A stretch of DNA of 64,000 bases from Planctomycetota bacterium. GTDB taxonomy: Bacteria > Planctomycetota > Phycisphaerae > Phycisphaerales > UBA1924. The notes beneath the pieces are model-generated. The model did no database searches. It was not told the DNA's origin and worked only from the letters and a program-made list of their open reading frames with translations. The DNA is taken from assembly GCA_039819165.1 (NCBI GenBank), contig JBCBSM010000001.1, positions 1,860,001 through 1,924,000 on the forward strand, written 5' to 3'. The position numbers and the translations under genes were made by a program. This document shows, in pieces, positions 35,308-43,370 of the stretch. Numbering within the stretch: position 1 is the first letter of the stretch; the number at the start of each line of letters is the position of its first letter.

Positions 35308-36486
35308 ATGCGACCCGTCCCGCACCCCCTCCTGCGCCTCGTCATGCGTCTCGATCGCACTACCGCCGCTCTTGCGGTGCTCGCCGCCAGCAGCGCACAC
35401 GGCCAGGTCGAGGTGCGAGAGATCGACCCGACCGACACCGATCCGGCCATCACGCCGCTGGTGGCTCCCAGCGGCCTGGAGGCGCTCCACGTGGCCGCTC
35501 TCGATCCCGCGCTGCGGCCCGCGGAGCGGCCCGGGCTGCTGTTCGTCTTCCTGCCGGGCAGCGGTGGCGTGCCCACGCAGTACGCCGAGGTCGTGGCGCA
35601 CGCCGCCGGAGAGGGCTGGCACGCCCTGGGCGTGGCCTACGGGAGCTGGCCCTCGGTCCGAGATCTGACCCGCGACAGCAGCGACCCCGATCTGCCCGAG
35701 GCCATCCGCCGCGAGCGGCTCTTCGGCGAGCCGCGGACCGACGTCATCGACGTGCCACCGCCCGACGCCATCGACAACCGGCTCGCGCGGGCCCTGGCGT
35801 TCCTCGAGGCGGCGCACCCCGGCGAGGGCTGGGGCCGATTCCTCGACGCCGGCGGCGAACCGACCTGGCGGACGATCGTCGTCGCGGGCCACTCGCAGGG
35901 CGCCGGACACGCCGCCTACCTCACCAGAGACTTCAGCATGGGCGGTGCGATCATGTTCGCCGGCCCGGGCGACTTCGTGCCGGGCGTGGGCCCGGCGCCC
36001 TGGCTCTTCCGTGGCGGCAACACCCCCGCCGAGCGGATGCTCGCCTTCACGCACGTCAACGACCCGACGGCCGCCGGCTTCTTCGGCAACCAGCGGATCC
36101 TGGGCCTCGAAGCGTTCGGAGGCATCGAGAGCGTGGATCGCAGGGCCGCCCATGAGCTCTCGAGCCACATGCTGACCAGCCTGCGGGATCCCGGCCACCG
36201 CAACTTTCACTCGGCCGTGGTCGTGGACGAGTTCCTGCCGACCGGCGCTACCGGCGAGAACCTCTACGAGCCGGTGTGGACCTACTTGCTGGCGACGCAG
36301 GCCGAGGCGTCCCGCGGCTGCCGCGCGGATCTCGACGCCGATGGCGCGCTGTCGCTCTTCGATTTCCTTGCGTTCCAGAACGCGTTCGCCACCGGCGACC
36401 CGACCGCCGACTTCGACGGCAATGGCGTGCTGACGCTGTTCGACTTCCTGGCGTTCCAGAACACGTTCGCGGCCGGCTGCGCGTAG
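35308..36486 (+). CDS. secreted alpha/beta hydrolase with GC-dockerin tail
   Basis: 392 residues from ATG 35308, with CGGAGG 7 bases upstream. A leader with core 'TTAALAVLAASSAHGQ' is followed by an alpha/beta hydrolase domain. Its nucleophile elbow 'TIVVAGHSQGAGHAAYL' (Ser in GHSQG) and oxyanion region 'LLFVFLPGSGGVPTQYA' are clear, and a late 'DPGHRNFHSAVV' may supply the His. The C-terminal tail repeats 'ADLDADGALSLFDFLAFQNA' and 'ADFDGNGVLTLFDFLAFQNT' before the final Gly-Cys-Ala. It resembles secreted esterases or polymer-degrading hydrolases; the substrate is unknown. It lies 78 bases after another dockerin-tailed gene. Confidence 0.88.
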   Translation: MRPVPHPLLRLVMRLDRTTAALAVLAASSAHGQVEVREIDPTDTDPAITPLVAPSGLEALHVAALDPALRPAERPGLLFVFLPGSGGVPTQYAEVVAHAAGEGWHALGVAYGSWPSVRDLTRDSSDPDLPEAIRRERLFGEPRTDVIDVPPPDAIDNRLARALAFLEAAHPGEGWGRFLDAGGEPTWRTIVVAGHSQGAGHAAYLTRDFSMGGAIMFAGPGDFVPGVGPAPWLFRGGNTPAERMLAFTHVNDPTAAGFFGNQRILGLEAFGGIESVDRRAAHELSSHMLTSLRDPGHRNFHSAVVVDEFLPTGATGENLYEPVWTYLLATQAEASRGCRADLDADGALSLFDFLAFQNAFATGDPTADFDGNGVLTLFDFLAFQNTFAAGCA

Positions 36487-36520
36487 GCAGTCGATGATGC
36501 CGTAGAACCGCGGCGGGGCG

Positions 36521-38506
36521 CTAGACCTCGACGCGGTCGCGGGCAGACGGCTGCGCCATGGCCGCCTCGGCCTGACGGCGGATGCCGTCCGCATCGAGGC
36601 CAACTTCGGCGAGCTGCGCGCCGCGGCCGTCCTGCTTGATCCAGGCGTCGGGCAGGCCGTGCCTCCGGACGCGGGCGCCCTCGAGGCTCATTTCCTCGAT
36701 GGCTTCGAGCACCGCGGTGCCGAAGCCGCCCTGCAGCGTGTGCTCCTCCACCGTCAGGATCGGCACGCCCCGCTCGGCGAGGGACCGGATTAGGGCGCGG
36801 TCCACGGGCTTCGCGAAGCGGGCGTCGTAGACGGCGACGCGGGCGTCCATCACGTCGGCGGCGTCCATCGCCGCCAGCGCGGGCACGCCGAAGGCCAGGA
36901 TCGCAAGGTCTGCGGGTTCGTCGCCGAGCGGGTCCGCGTCGGGCGTCAGCAGCCGCGCCCGGCCCAACTCAAAGGACGGGCAACCGAGGTCGGCGAAGCG
37001 GTCCGACACGTCGTCCCGCGGGTAACGGACGCTAGACAGGCCCGCGTCGTACTCCCGCATGAACTCGAGCGCGGCGCGGAGGCTCGGCTCATCGATGGCG
37101 GCCAGGAGGGCGGCGTCCGGGAGCGTCCGCAGGATGGCGACGTCGCAGAAGCCGTGGTGCACCGCGCCGTCACCACCGACGAGGCCCGCGCGATCGAGGC
37201 ACAGCCGCACGGGCAGGCCCTGGAGCGACACCTCCTGGAAGGCCTGGTCGAACGCTCGCTGCAGGAAGGTGCTGTAGACCGCAAAGAAGGGCTTGAAGCC
37301 GGTCTTGGCGAGCCCCGCCATCATGTCCATGGCGTGGCTCTCGCAGATGCCCGTGTCCCAGGCCCGCCGCGGGAAGTCCTCGAGGGCGCGCGTCAGGCCC
37401 GTGCCGTCGGGCATGGCCGCCGTGCAGGCGACGACCTGCTCATCGCGGACCATCAGGTCGTGCATGGCCTCGCCGAAGGCGCTGGTGAAGCTGCGGCCGC
37501 CGCTCTTGACCTCCACCCGGCAGCCCTCGGCCTCGAGTTCCTGCCCGTCGACCGAGGCGAAGGGCTTGGGCGAGTGGAACGTCCGGGCGTCGCCCTCGCT
37601 GAAGCCGTAGCCCTTGCCCTTGACCGTCTTGACGTGCAGCACGCACGGGCGATCCAACTCCTTGACCGACTCCAGGAACTCGATGAGTGTCGGCAGGTGG
37701 TGGCCGTCGATCGGGCCGACGGTAAGCAGGCCGAAGTGCTCGAACCAGTCGCCGTGGGGCGTGCCCTGCGCCCCCTCGGCGATCATCGCCTTGGTGGCCT
37801 CGCCCATGCGGTGGTAGGCGTCGCGGATGGCGCCGCCGCCCGGCAGCGTCTCGAGGATCTTCTTGGCATCCCGCTTGAGGCCCGTATAGGTGTGGCTGAC
37901 GCGGACGCGATCGAAGTACTGCGCCATGGCGCCCTGGGGCTTGGCGATCGACATGCCGTTGTCGTTGAGCACGACCAGGAACTGGCGGCCGAGCGTGCCG
38001 GCGTTGTTGAGGCCCTCCATCGCCACGCCGTTGACGATCGAGGCGTCGCCGATGATGGTCGCCACGCGGCGTCCGTCGGCGCGGGTCTTGGAGTGGAAGC
38101 CCTCACCCCGGAGCGTGTCGCCACGGGCCATGCCGACGGCCGTCGAGATGCCCGTGCCGGCGTGCCCGACGCGGAAGAGGTCGTAGGGCGATTCGTCGGG
38201 TTCCGGAAAGCCGGCCATGCCCTCGCGGGTCCGCAGCTTATCGAGCGCGGGCAGCCGCCCGGTGAGCAGCTTGTGGGGGTAGCACTGGTGGCCGACGTCG
38301 AACAGCAGGCGGTCCCAGCCGAAATCGAACACCCGGTGCATCGCGATGGTCAGCTCGACCACGCCGAGGTTGGGCGCCAGGTGCCCGCCCGAGCGGGCCA
38401 CCTGCCGGCAGATGGCGTCGCGGATGTCCTCGGCAAGCCGCTCGAGGTCCTCGATCGACATCGCCCGGAGGTCCTGGGGCCCGGCCAGCGATTCGAGCAG
38501 CGTCAT
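36521..38506 (-). CDS. dxs: 1-deoxy-D-xylulose-5-phosphate synthase
   Basis: 661 residues, slightly longer than usual (~620). The thiamine diphosphate domain has 'LLFDVGHQCYPHKLLTGR' and 'TIIGDASIVNGVAMEGLNN'. The pyrimidine-domain motif 'LDRAGLVGGDGAVHHG' matches the DXS signature, and the transketolase C-domain includes 'PILTVEEHTLQGGFGTAVLE'. The enzyme condenses pyruvate and glyceraldehyde-3-phosphate to DXP, the first step of the non-mevalonate isoprenoid pathway. A prenyl diphosphate synthase gene lies upstream on the same strand with 182 bases between. That gap includes an A/T-rich tract (8 T at 38602-38609), a candidate promoter region for dxs. Confidence 0.96.
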   Translation of the reverse strand: MTLLESLAGPQDLRAMSIEDLERLAEDIRDAICRQVARSGGHLAPNLGVVELTIAMHRVFDFGWDRLLFDVGHQCYPHKLLTGRLPALDKLRTREGMAGFPEPDESPYDLFRVGHAGTGISTAVGMARGDTLRGEGFHSKTRADGRRVATIIGDASIVNGVAMEGLNNAGTLGRQFLVVLNDNGMSIAKPQGAMAQYFDRVRVSHTYTGLKRDAKKILETLPGGGAIRDAYHRMGEATKAMIAEGAQGTPHGDWFEHFGLLTVGPIDGHHLPTLIEFLESVKELDRPCVLHVKTVKGKGYGFSEGDARTFHSPKPFASVDGQELEAEGCRVEVKSGGRSFTSAFGEAMHDLMVRDEQVVACTAAMPDGTGLTRALEDFPRRAWDTGICESHAMDMMAGLAKTGFKPFFAVYSTFLQRAFDQAFQEVSLQGLPVRLCLDRAGLVGGDGAVHHGFCDVAILRTLPDAALLAAIDEPSLRAALEFMREYDAGLSSVRYPRDDVSDRFADLGCPSFELGRARLLTPDADPLGDEPADLAILAFGVPALAAMDAADVMDARVAVYDARFAKPVDRALIRSLAERGVPILTVEEHTLQGGFGTAVLEAIEEMSLEGARVRRHGLPDAWIKQDGRGAQLAEVGLDADGIRRQAEAAMAQPSARDRVEV

Positions 38507-38688
38507 GATCCGGCCTCCGGGCTCGGCCCGCGGTGGACGCTCCTGCGCGGCGTCCGCGGTGTGCCACCCTCATTCTTAGCATCGAGGGCCTGAGATTTCA
38601 GTTTTTTTTGAAACATTTGTCGCGTTCGCGCCCGCTCGGTGCGGGCCTGCCTGCGGCGATGGGCGGTCTCGGTTGGTCGCTGCATCGA

Positions 38689-39612
38689 TTATCGGGTCCG
38701 CTCGGCCATCGCCGCCGCCAGGTCGGCCAGGACCGCGCCACGCGGGCCCAGGGGGGCGAGCTTCTCGATGGCCTCCGCCCGCAGCCGGGCCACTTCTTGC
38801 CTGGACCGCTCGGTGCCCAGGACGCCGGGGAAGGTCAGCTTGCCGGCGTCGGCGTCCTTACCCGTCCGCTTGCCGGCTTGTTCGGTGGACTGCTCGACGT
38901 CGATCAGGTCGTCGACGATCTGGAACATGAGGCCCAGGTCCTCGGCGTAGGCGGTGATCGCCTCGAGGTGGTCAGCGGGCGCCCCGGCGGTGATCGCCCC
39001 CATGCGGCAGGCGGCGCGGAGCAGGGCCCCGGTTTTCCAGGCATGGATGGTGCCCAGCCGGTCGGCGTCGCCGTCGAGGCCGGCTGGGAAGCAGCCGAGG
39101 GTGTCCAGCGCCTGGCCGTCGATCATGCGGGCCGATGCCTCGGCCAGCTCGGCCGAGAGCGTGCGGGCGACGCCGGCGTCCCGCACCCGCATCGCGAGCG
39201 CCTGGTAGGCCGCATTGAGCATGGCGTCGCCCGCGAGCAGGGCCGCCGCCTCGCCGGCATGCACGTGCAGCGTCGGGCGGCCCCTGCGCAGCTCGTCATC
39301 GTCCATGCAGGGCAGGTCGTCATGCACGAGGCTGAAGGCGTGGATCAGCTCGACCGCCGCCGCCGCGGGCAGGGCGTCCTCGGTGCGGCCGCCGCAGGCC
39401 TCGGCGGAGAGGATCGCCAGCGCCGGCCGCAGCCGCTTGCCGCCGCCGAGCGCGGCGTACCGCGCCGCGTCGCGCATCATGGGCGCGTGGAAGCACTCGT
39501 CGATGATGGCGTCGAGCTCGCCCTCGACGAGCCGCGCGCAGCGGCGGATGTGCTCGACCGCCAACTCGTGCCCAGCCACCCCCACGTCTCCGGCCGATTC
39601 CACGCCCGCCAT
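38689..39612 (-). CDS. ispA: polyprenyl (farnesyl/geranylgeranyl) diphosphate synthase
   Basis: 307 residues from ATG 39612; a GTG three codons earlier is possible. The trans-isoprenyl synthase signatures are 'YAALGGGKRLRPALAI', the first aspartate-rich motif 'SLVHDDLPCMDDDELRRGRP', 'MIDGQALDTLG', and the second motif 'LMFQIVDDLIDVE'. A lysine pair for diphosphate binding lies at 'KLTFPGVLG'. The first motif with an intervening 'PCMDD' is typical of bacterial FPP/GGPP synthases. The chain length cannot be set from sequence alone. Together with dxs, this makes an isoprenoid pair on the minus strand. Confidence 0.92.
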   Translation of the reverse strand: MAGVESAGDVGVAGHELAVEHIRRCARLVEGELDAIIDECFHAPMMRDAARYAALGGGKRLRPALAILSAEACGGRTEDALPAAAAVELIHAFSLVHDDLPCMDDDELRRGRPTLHVHAGEAAALLAGDAMLNAAYQALAMRVRDAGVARTLSAELAEASARMIDGQALDTLGCFPAGLDGDADRLGTIHAWKTGALLRAACRMGAITAGAPADHLEAITAYAEDLGLMFQIVDDLIDVEQSTEQAGKRTGKDADAGKLTFPGVLGTERSRQEVARLRAEAIEKLAPLGPRGAVLADLAAAMAERTR

Positions 39613-39638
39613 CGCCGTCACGGTACCATGCCCGCGCC

Positions 39639-40301
39639 ATGGAAGCCGCCCTGGACGCCCTGCGACGCAGCTTCGAGATCGGCGGCTGGGTGATGCTGCC
39701 GCTGGCGGCCCTTAGCGCCGGGGCCCTGGCCATCGTCGTCGAGCGAGCCCTGTTCTGGGCGCGGCTGACCGGGCCGGCGACGCGGAAGCTCGTCCGCGAG
39801 CTGGCGGCCCGTCTCCGCGAGGGCGGCCACGAGCGGGCCATCGACGCGACGGCCGAGCGGGGGGATCCCTACTCGCGACTCGCACGCGACCTGGCGGGCC
39901 ACGGCCGGCGGGGCGGCGTGGGCGAGGTCGTGGCCCGCGAGGCCATCGAGGCCCAGCGGGGCGCCATCGAGCGCTTCCAGGGCATGCTCTCGATCATCAT
40001 CACGGCCGCCCCGATGCTGGGCATCCTGGGCACGGTCACCGGCATCATCACCAGCTTCCAGGCGATTGGTGGGCTGGCCGGCGATGGCATGGGGAGCGAG
40101 GGCGGCGGCGCGACCGATCCACGGCTCATCGCCGGCGGCATCGCCCAAGCGCTCTACACCACCGCCTTCGGACTGGGCATCGCCATCGCGACGCTCTTCC
40201 CCTATGCGCTGTTCAAGGGCCTCGCCGACCGGGCCCTGACGCGGCTGGAGTTGCTGGGCGCGTCGGCGATGGAGGGGTTCGGGCCGCCAAAGTCCAGCTA
40301 G
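39639..40301 (+). CDS. MotA/TolQ/ExbB proton-channel family protein
   Basis: 220 residues. The N-terminal helix 'WVMLPLAALSAGALAIVVE' is followed by a long cytoplasmic loop and two later helices: 'LSIIITAAPMLGILGTVTGI' with the family's A-P-x-L-G-x-L-G-T-V pattern, and 'ALYTTAFGLGIAIATLFPYA'. ExbB/TolQ-type proteins form pentameric channels that use proton flux to drive a TonB/TolA or flagellar partner. No ExbD/TolR gene follows directly, so the partner is elsewhere or this is a solitary member. It ends 8 bases before a hydrolase gene. Confidence 0.9.
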   Translation: MEAALDALRRSFEIGGWVMLPLAALSAGALAIVVERALFWARLTGPATRKLVRELAARLREGGHERAIDATAERGDPYSRLARDLAGHGRRGGVGEVVAREAIEAQRGAIERFQGMLSIIITAAPMLGILGTVTGIITSFQAIGGLAGDGMGSEGGGATDPRLIAGGIAQALYTTAFGLGIAIATLFPYALFKGLADRALTRLELLGASAMEGFGPPKSS

Positions 40302-40309
40302 CCTCGCGG

Positions 40310-41365
40310 ATGAAGCACGCACTCCTCGCGATGGTCACCGGCATCCTTGCGGTGTTCGCTCCGGCCGTGGCCGCGCAACCCGCGAGCCACGAGATCCGCT
40401 TCCAGGGTGACGGCCTGGAGCTGCGAGGCACGCTGCTGCTGCCGGAGATGGCCGGCGGCGACCGGGTGCCGGCGGTGCTGCTGCTGGCGGGCTCGGGCCC
40501 GACCGACCGCGACGGCAACCAGCCGCCCATCCTGAACACGAACCTGCTCCGGCAGGTCGCCGAACGGCTCGCGGCGGATGGGATCGCCTCGCTCCGCTAC
40601 GACAAGCGAGCCTGCCGGGTGTACGCAAGCTCGTTTCCGCCGCTCGACGAAATGGGTCCGTTCTTCGCCATGGACCGCTTCGTCGCGGACGCGCGGGGCG
40701 CACTCGCGTGGCTGCGGGAACGACCCGAGATCGACGCCAGCCGTGTGGGCGTGCTCGGGCACAGCGAGGGCGGCGTCGTGGCGCTCCGCGTGGCGACGGA
40801 GGAGCCGGATTCGGTCGCCGCGGCCTTCTTGCTAGCGACGCCCGGGCGGCCGATCGCGGTGCTGATGCGCGAGCAGTTCGCCGCCCAGCTCGAGGCGTCG
40901 GGCGTGCCCGACGACAGCGCCGGTCGTGCGCTCGCGAAGCTCGACGCCGCCATCGCCGCCGCCGTCGCGGGAGAGCCGTTCCCCGAGAACCTGCCGCCGG
41001 CGATGCGGGGCCTGTTCAATGCCTCCACGACGGTGCTGACCAGGGACTACGCCGAGATCGATCCCGCGGCGCTGGCGGCGGAGGTGCGCTGCCCCGTCCT
41101 GATCCTGCAGGGCGAACGCGACGTGCAGGTGCTGGCCGAGAAGGACGTGGATGCGCTGGCGACCGCCGTCGAGGCCGCCGGCCACGGCTCGTTCCGGGTC
41201 GCGCTGCTGGGCGATGCGAGCCACAACTTCAAGCGCGTCGAATCCGACCGCGATCCGGGCGTCGCCGGCCCGGTGCTGCCCGATGCGCTCGGCGAGATCG
41301 CCGAGGCTGCACAGGACTGGCTCGTGCGCGGCAGCGCGGACGGCGAAGAGGCGGGCGGCCGCTAG
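40310..41365 (+). CDS. secreted alpha/beta hydrolase (dienelactone-hydrolase type)
   Basis: 351 residues. The signal peptide is 'LLAMVTGILAVFAPAVAAQ'. The core has 'VPAVLLLAGSGPTDRDGN', the nucleophile elbow 'VGVLGHSEGGVVALRVA' (Ser in GHSEG), 'PVLILQGERDVQV' (Asp) and 'ALLGDASHNFKRV' (His), giving a complete triad. This resembles periplasmic alpha/beta hydrolases of unknown substrate that often carry the GSGPTDRDGN motif. It is probably expressed with the ExbB-like gene 8 bases upstream. Its last 4 bases overlap the end of the convergent PTS gene. Confidence 0.88.
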   Translation: MKHALLAMVTGILAVFAPAVAAQPASHEIRFQGDGLELRGTLLLPEMAGGDRVPAVLLLAGSGPTDRDGNQPPILNTNLLRQVAERLAADGIASLRYDKRACRVYASSFPPLDEMGPFFAMDRFVADARGALAWLRERPEIDASRVGVLGHSEGGVVALRVATEEPDSVAAAFLLATPGRPIAVLMREQFAAQLEASGVPDDSAGRALAKLDAAIAAAVAGEPFPENLPPAMRGLFNASTTVLTRDYAEIDPAALAAEVRCPVLILQGERDVQVLAEKDVDALATAVEAAGHGSFRVALLGDASHNFKRVESDRDPGVAGPVLPDALGEIAEAAQDWLVRGSADGEEAGGR

Positions 41366-41823
41366 CCCACCTTTTCCTGCTCCTTCAGCAGCTCGTAGAT
41401 CGCCTCGGACGAGTCGGCGCCGTAGATCTTGTCGCGGAAGTCGTCCATCGTCATCAGGCGGCTGATGCGGGCGAGCGCCTGGATGTGGTCGCTGGTGCGG
41501 TCGGGCGGGCTGGCGAGGAGGACGACGAGCCGCACGGGCTGGCCATCGATGGCCTCGAAGTCGATGGGGTCGGCCGGCTTTCCGATGGCCATGGCGAGCC
41601 CATCGAGTCCCTCGCACTTGCCGTGGGGGATCGCCAGGCCGTGGCCGATGCCGGTGGTCCGCGTCTGCTCGCGGGCCCAGACGGCCTCCTTGAGCTCGCC
41701 CGGGCTGGCGACCCGCTCGAGGGCGGCGAGCAGGTCGACGAGCTCGTCGATGACCGCCCGCTTCTCGATCGAGTCGAGCGGAGCCTTCACGCACTCGGGC
41801 GACAGGATGTCCAGCAACTTCAT
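41362..41823 (-). CDS. PTS EIIA domain protein (PtsN/fructose-mannitol type)
   Basis: 153 residues from ATG 41823. The EIIA type-2 fold is shown by 'MKLLDILSPECVKAPLDS', 'VWAREQTRTTGIGHGLAIPH' with the phosphorylated His at about residue 67, and 'LVVLLASPPDRTSDHIQALA'. No membrane permease domain is attached, so a regulatory PtsN-like role in a phosphorelay is more likely than sugar import. HPr and EI genes are not in the window. It lies ~95 bases downstream of the rsmB stop region on the same strand. Confidence 0.9.
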   Translation of the reverse strand: MKLLDILSPECVKAPLDSIEKRAVIDELVDLLAALERVASPGELKEAVWAREQTRTTGIGHGLAIPHGKCEGLDGLAMAIGKPADPIDFEAIDGQPVRLVVLLASPPDRTSDHIQALARISRLMTMDDFRDKIYGADSSEAIYELLKEQEKVG

Positions 41824-41917
41824 GAAGCCACGCTCCGCAGTGCGGGAGCCGGCCCGGACCGGAAGACGCCGGTCCGGCACCCCTCGCGGCAGCCAGTGTA
41901 GACCCCCGCCACGCGGG

Positions 41918-43348
41918 CTACCGCCCGCCCGCGGGCGACGCACGCAGCAGCGCCGCGAAGCCGCCGTCGCGGTAGAGCTCGGGCGGGTCGCCGGGCCGAC
42001 CCGTCGGCAGGGTGGTGCGCGACGCGACAAGGTTGAAGCCCAGCGCGGTGCGCGCCCACTCGGCGATCGCCTCGTTCTCGTCGGCGTCGATGCTGCACGT
42101 CGCGTAGATCACGTGGCCCCCGGCCGCAAGCATCGCCTGCGCCTGCACCAGCAGGTCGCATTGGATGGCAGCGAGCCGCTCGAGTTGCGCGTCGCCCGTG
42201 CGGTATCTAGCCTCGGGCCGCCTCGGCAGCACGCCGGTGTTGGAGCAGGGCACGTCGAGCAGCACGAGATCGGCGCGGCCCGCGGCCTCGTAGCGGACGG
42301 CGTCGATGTCGAGCACCTCGACGCGGTCGTCATCCGCGAAGACGCGGGCAAGGGTCTTGCGGCGGGCGGCGTTGGCATCGCACGCGAGGATCCGCGCGGC
42401 GGGATGCACCGCGCGGAGCTGCCGCGTCTTGGTGCCCAGACCGGCGCACAGATCGACGGCGAGCGCCGGCGGCGGCGCATCGGACGCGATGCCCAGCGCG
42501 TCGGCCGAGGTTGGGTCTTGCGCCCAGGCGTCCCGCCGCGCCGCGAGCAGCACGCGGGGGCTGGCGCCGGGCGGGCCGAGCACCGCCATGCCCCCGGACT
42601 CGTGGGGCGTGAGCATCTGGCCGGCGTCGAGGTCACCCTCGACGGGCGATGCGGTGTGCCGCAGGTTGAGCACAACCGGCGGATGCACGAGGCCGTGCAT
42701 CGCCAGGTTTTCGGCGGCCTCCTCGCCGAGTTGGGCCCGCCAGCGATCGAGCAGCCACGCGGGCGTGCTCGTGGCCGCGGCGAGCCAGGCGTCCCGGTCC
42801 TCGGGAAGGAGCGGCGCGGCCAATTCGAGCGCTCGACCGTCGGCGAGGGGCAGCCGATCGGGCGCTCCGATCTCGATCTCGGTGGTCCGCGGGCGGCCGT
42901 CGTCGTCGCGCTCGATGGCGGCGGCGATGCGGCGGAGCAGCGCGTTGACGAAGCCGGTCGCCCGGGGCTTGCCAGCGGCCCGCGTCCATTCGACGGCCTC
43001 GTTGAGCGCCGCGTGCGGGGGCACGCGATCGAGGAAGACCAGCTGGGCGGCGCCGACCAGCAGCGCGGCGCGCACCGTGGCATCGATCGCGTCCACTGGT
43101 CGATCGGCGTGCGCCGCGACCAGGTGCTCGAGCGTGAGCCAGCGGCGGACGACCGCGTCGTAGAGGGCGTGGGCGAAGGCCGCGTCGCGGGCGTCGAGGT
43201 GATTCGTCGCTAGCGGTTCGAGCCCGAGGTCCGGAAAGCGGCCGACCTCGGTCCGCACCCGGGCGTGCACCACGCCCCGGGCCGTCGCGGGCGGCGGGGC
43301 TTTCGCGCGGCCCTTGCGGGGGCGAGCTCTGTTGCGGGGGGATGCCAA
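41918..43348 (-). CDS. rsmB: 16S rRNA (cytosine-967-C5)-methyltransferase
   Basis: About 476 residues from a TTG at 43348; GTG 43273 would give a 451-residue protein, and the start is uncertain. The N-terminal NusB-like domain ('YDAVVRRWLTLEHLVAAHAD', 'RVPPHAALNEAVEWTRAAG') precedes the SAM-dependent RsmB core. Motif I reads 'VDLCAGLGTKTRQLRAV', where most members have DACAAPGGKT. The 'LLDVPCSNTGVLPRRPEARY' motif and 'IYATCSIDADENE' with the catalytic Cys are intact. The enzyme methylates C967 of 16S rRNA. The start is close to the divergent histidine kinase gene (22 bases apart), implying a shared promoter region. Confidence 0.9.
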   Translation of the reverse strand: MASPRNRARPRKGRAKAPPPATARGVVHARVRTEVGRFPDLGLEPLATNHLDARDAAFAHALYDAVVRRWLTLEHLVAAHADRPVDAIDATVRAALLVGAAQLVFLDRVPPHAALNEAVEWTRAAGKPRATGFVNALLRRIAAAIERDDDGRPRTTEIEIGAPDRLPLADGRALELAAPLLPEDRDAWLAAATSTPAWLLDRWRAQLGEEAAENLAMHGLVHPPVVLNLRHTASPVEGDLDAGQMLTPHESGGMAVLGPPGASPRVLLAARRDAWAQDPTSADALGIASDAPPPALAVDLCAGLGTKTRQLRAVHPAARILACDANAARRKTLARVFADDDRVEVLDIDAVRYEAAGRADLVLLDVPCSNTGVLPRRPEARYRTGDAQLERLAAIQCDLLVQAQAMLAAGGHVIYATCSIDADENEAIAEWARTALGFNLVASRTTLPTGRPGDPPELYRDGGFAALLRASPAGGR

Positions 43349-43370
43349 GGGGGCCAGTGTAGGATGACGC

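Noticed and set aside
34615-36486. True cellulosome dockerins
   Set aside because: The paired loops resemble dockerins in the Ca-binding Asp pattern, but the FDFLAFQN core and terminal GC differ and no cohesin or scaffold gene is present.
35110-36603. Minus-strand reading frame opposite the secreted hydrolase
   Set aside because: Runs through both dockerin tails in antisense and carries no recognisable domain.
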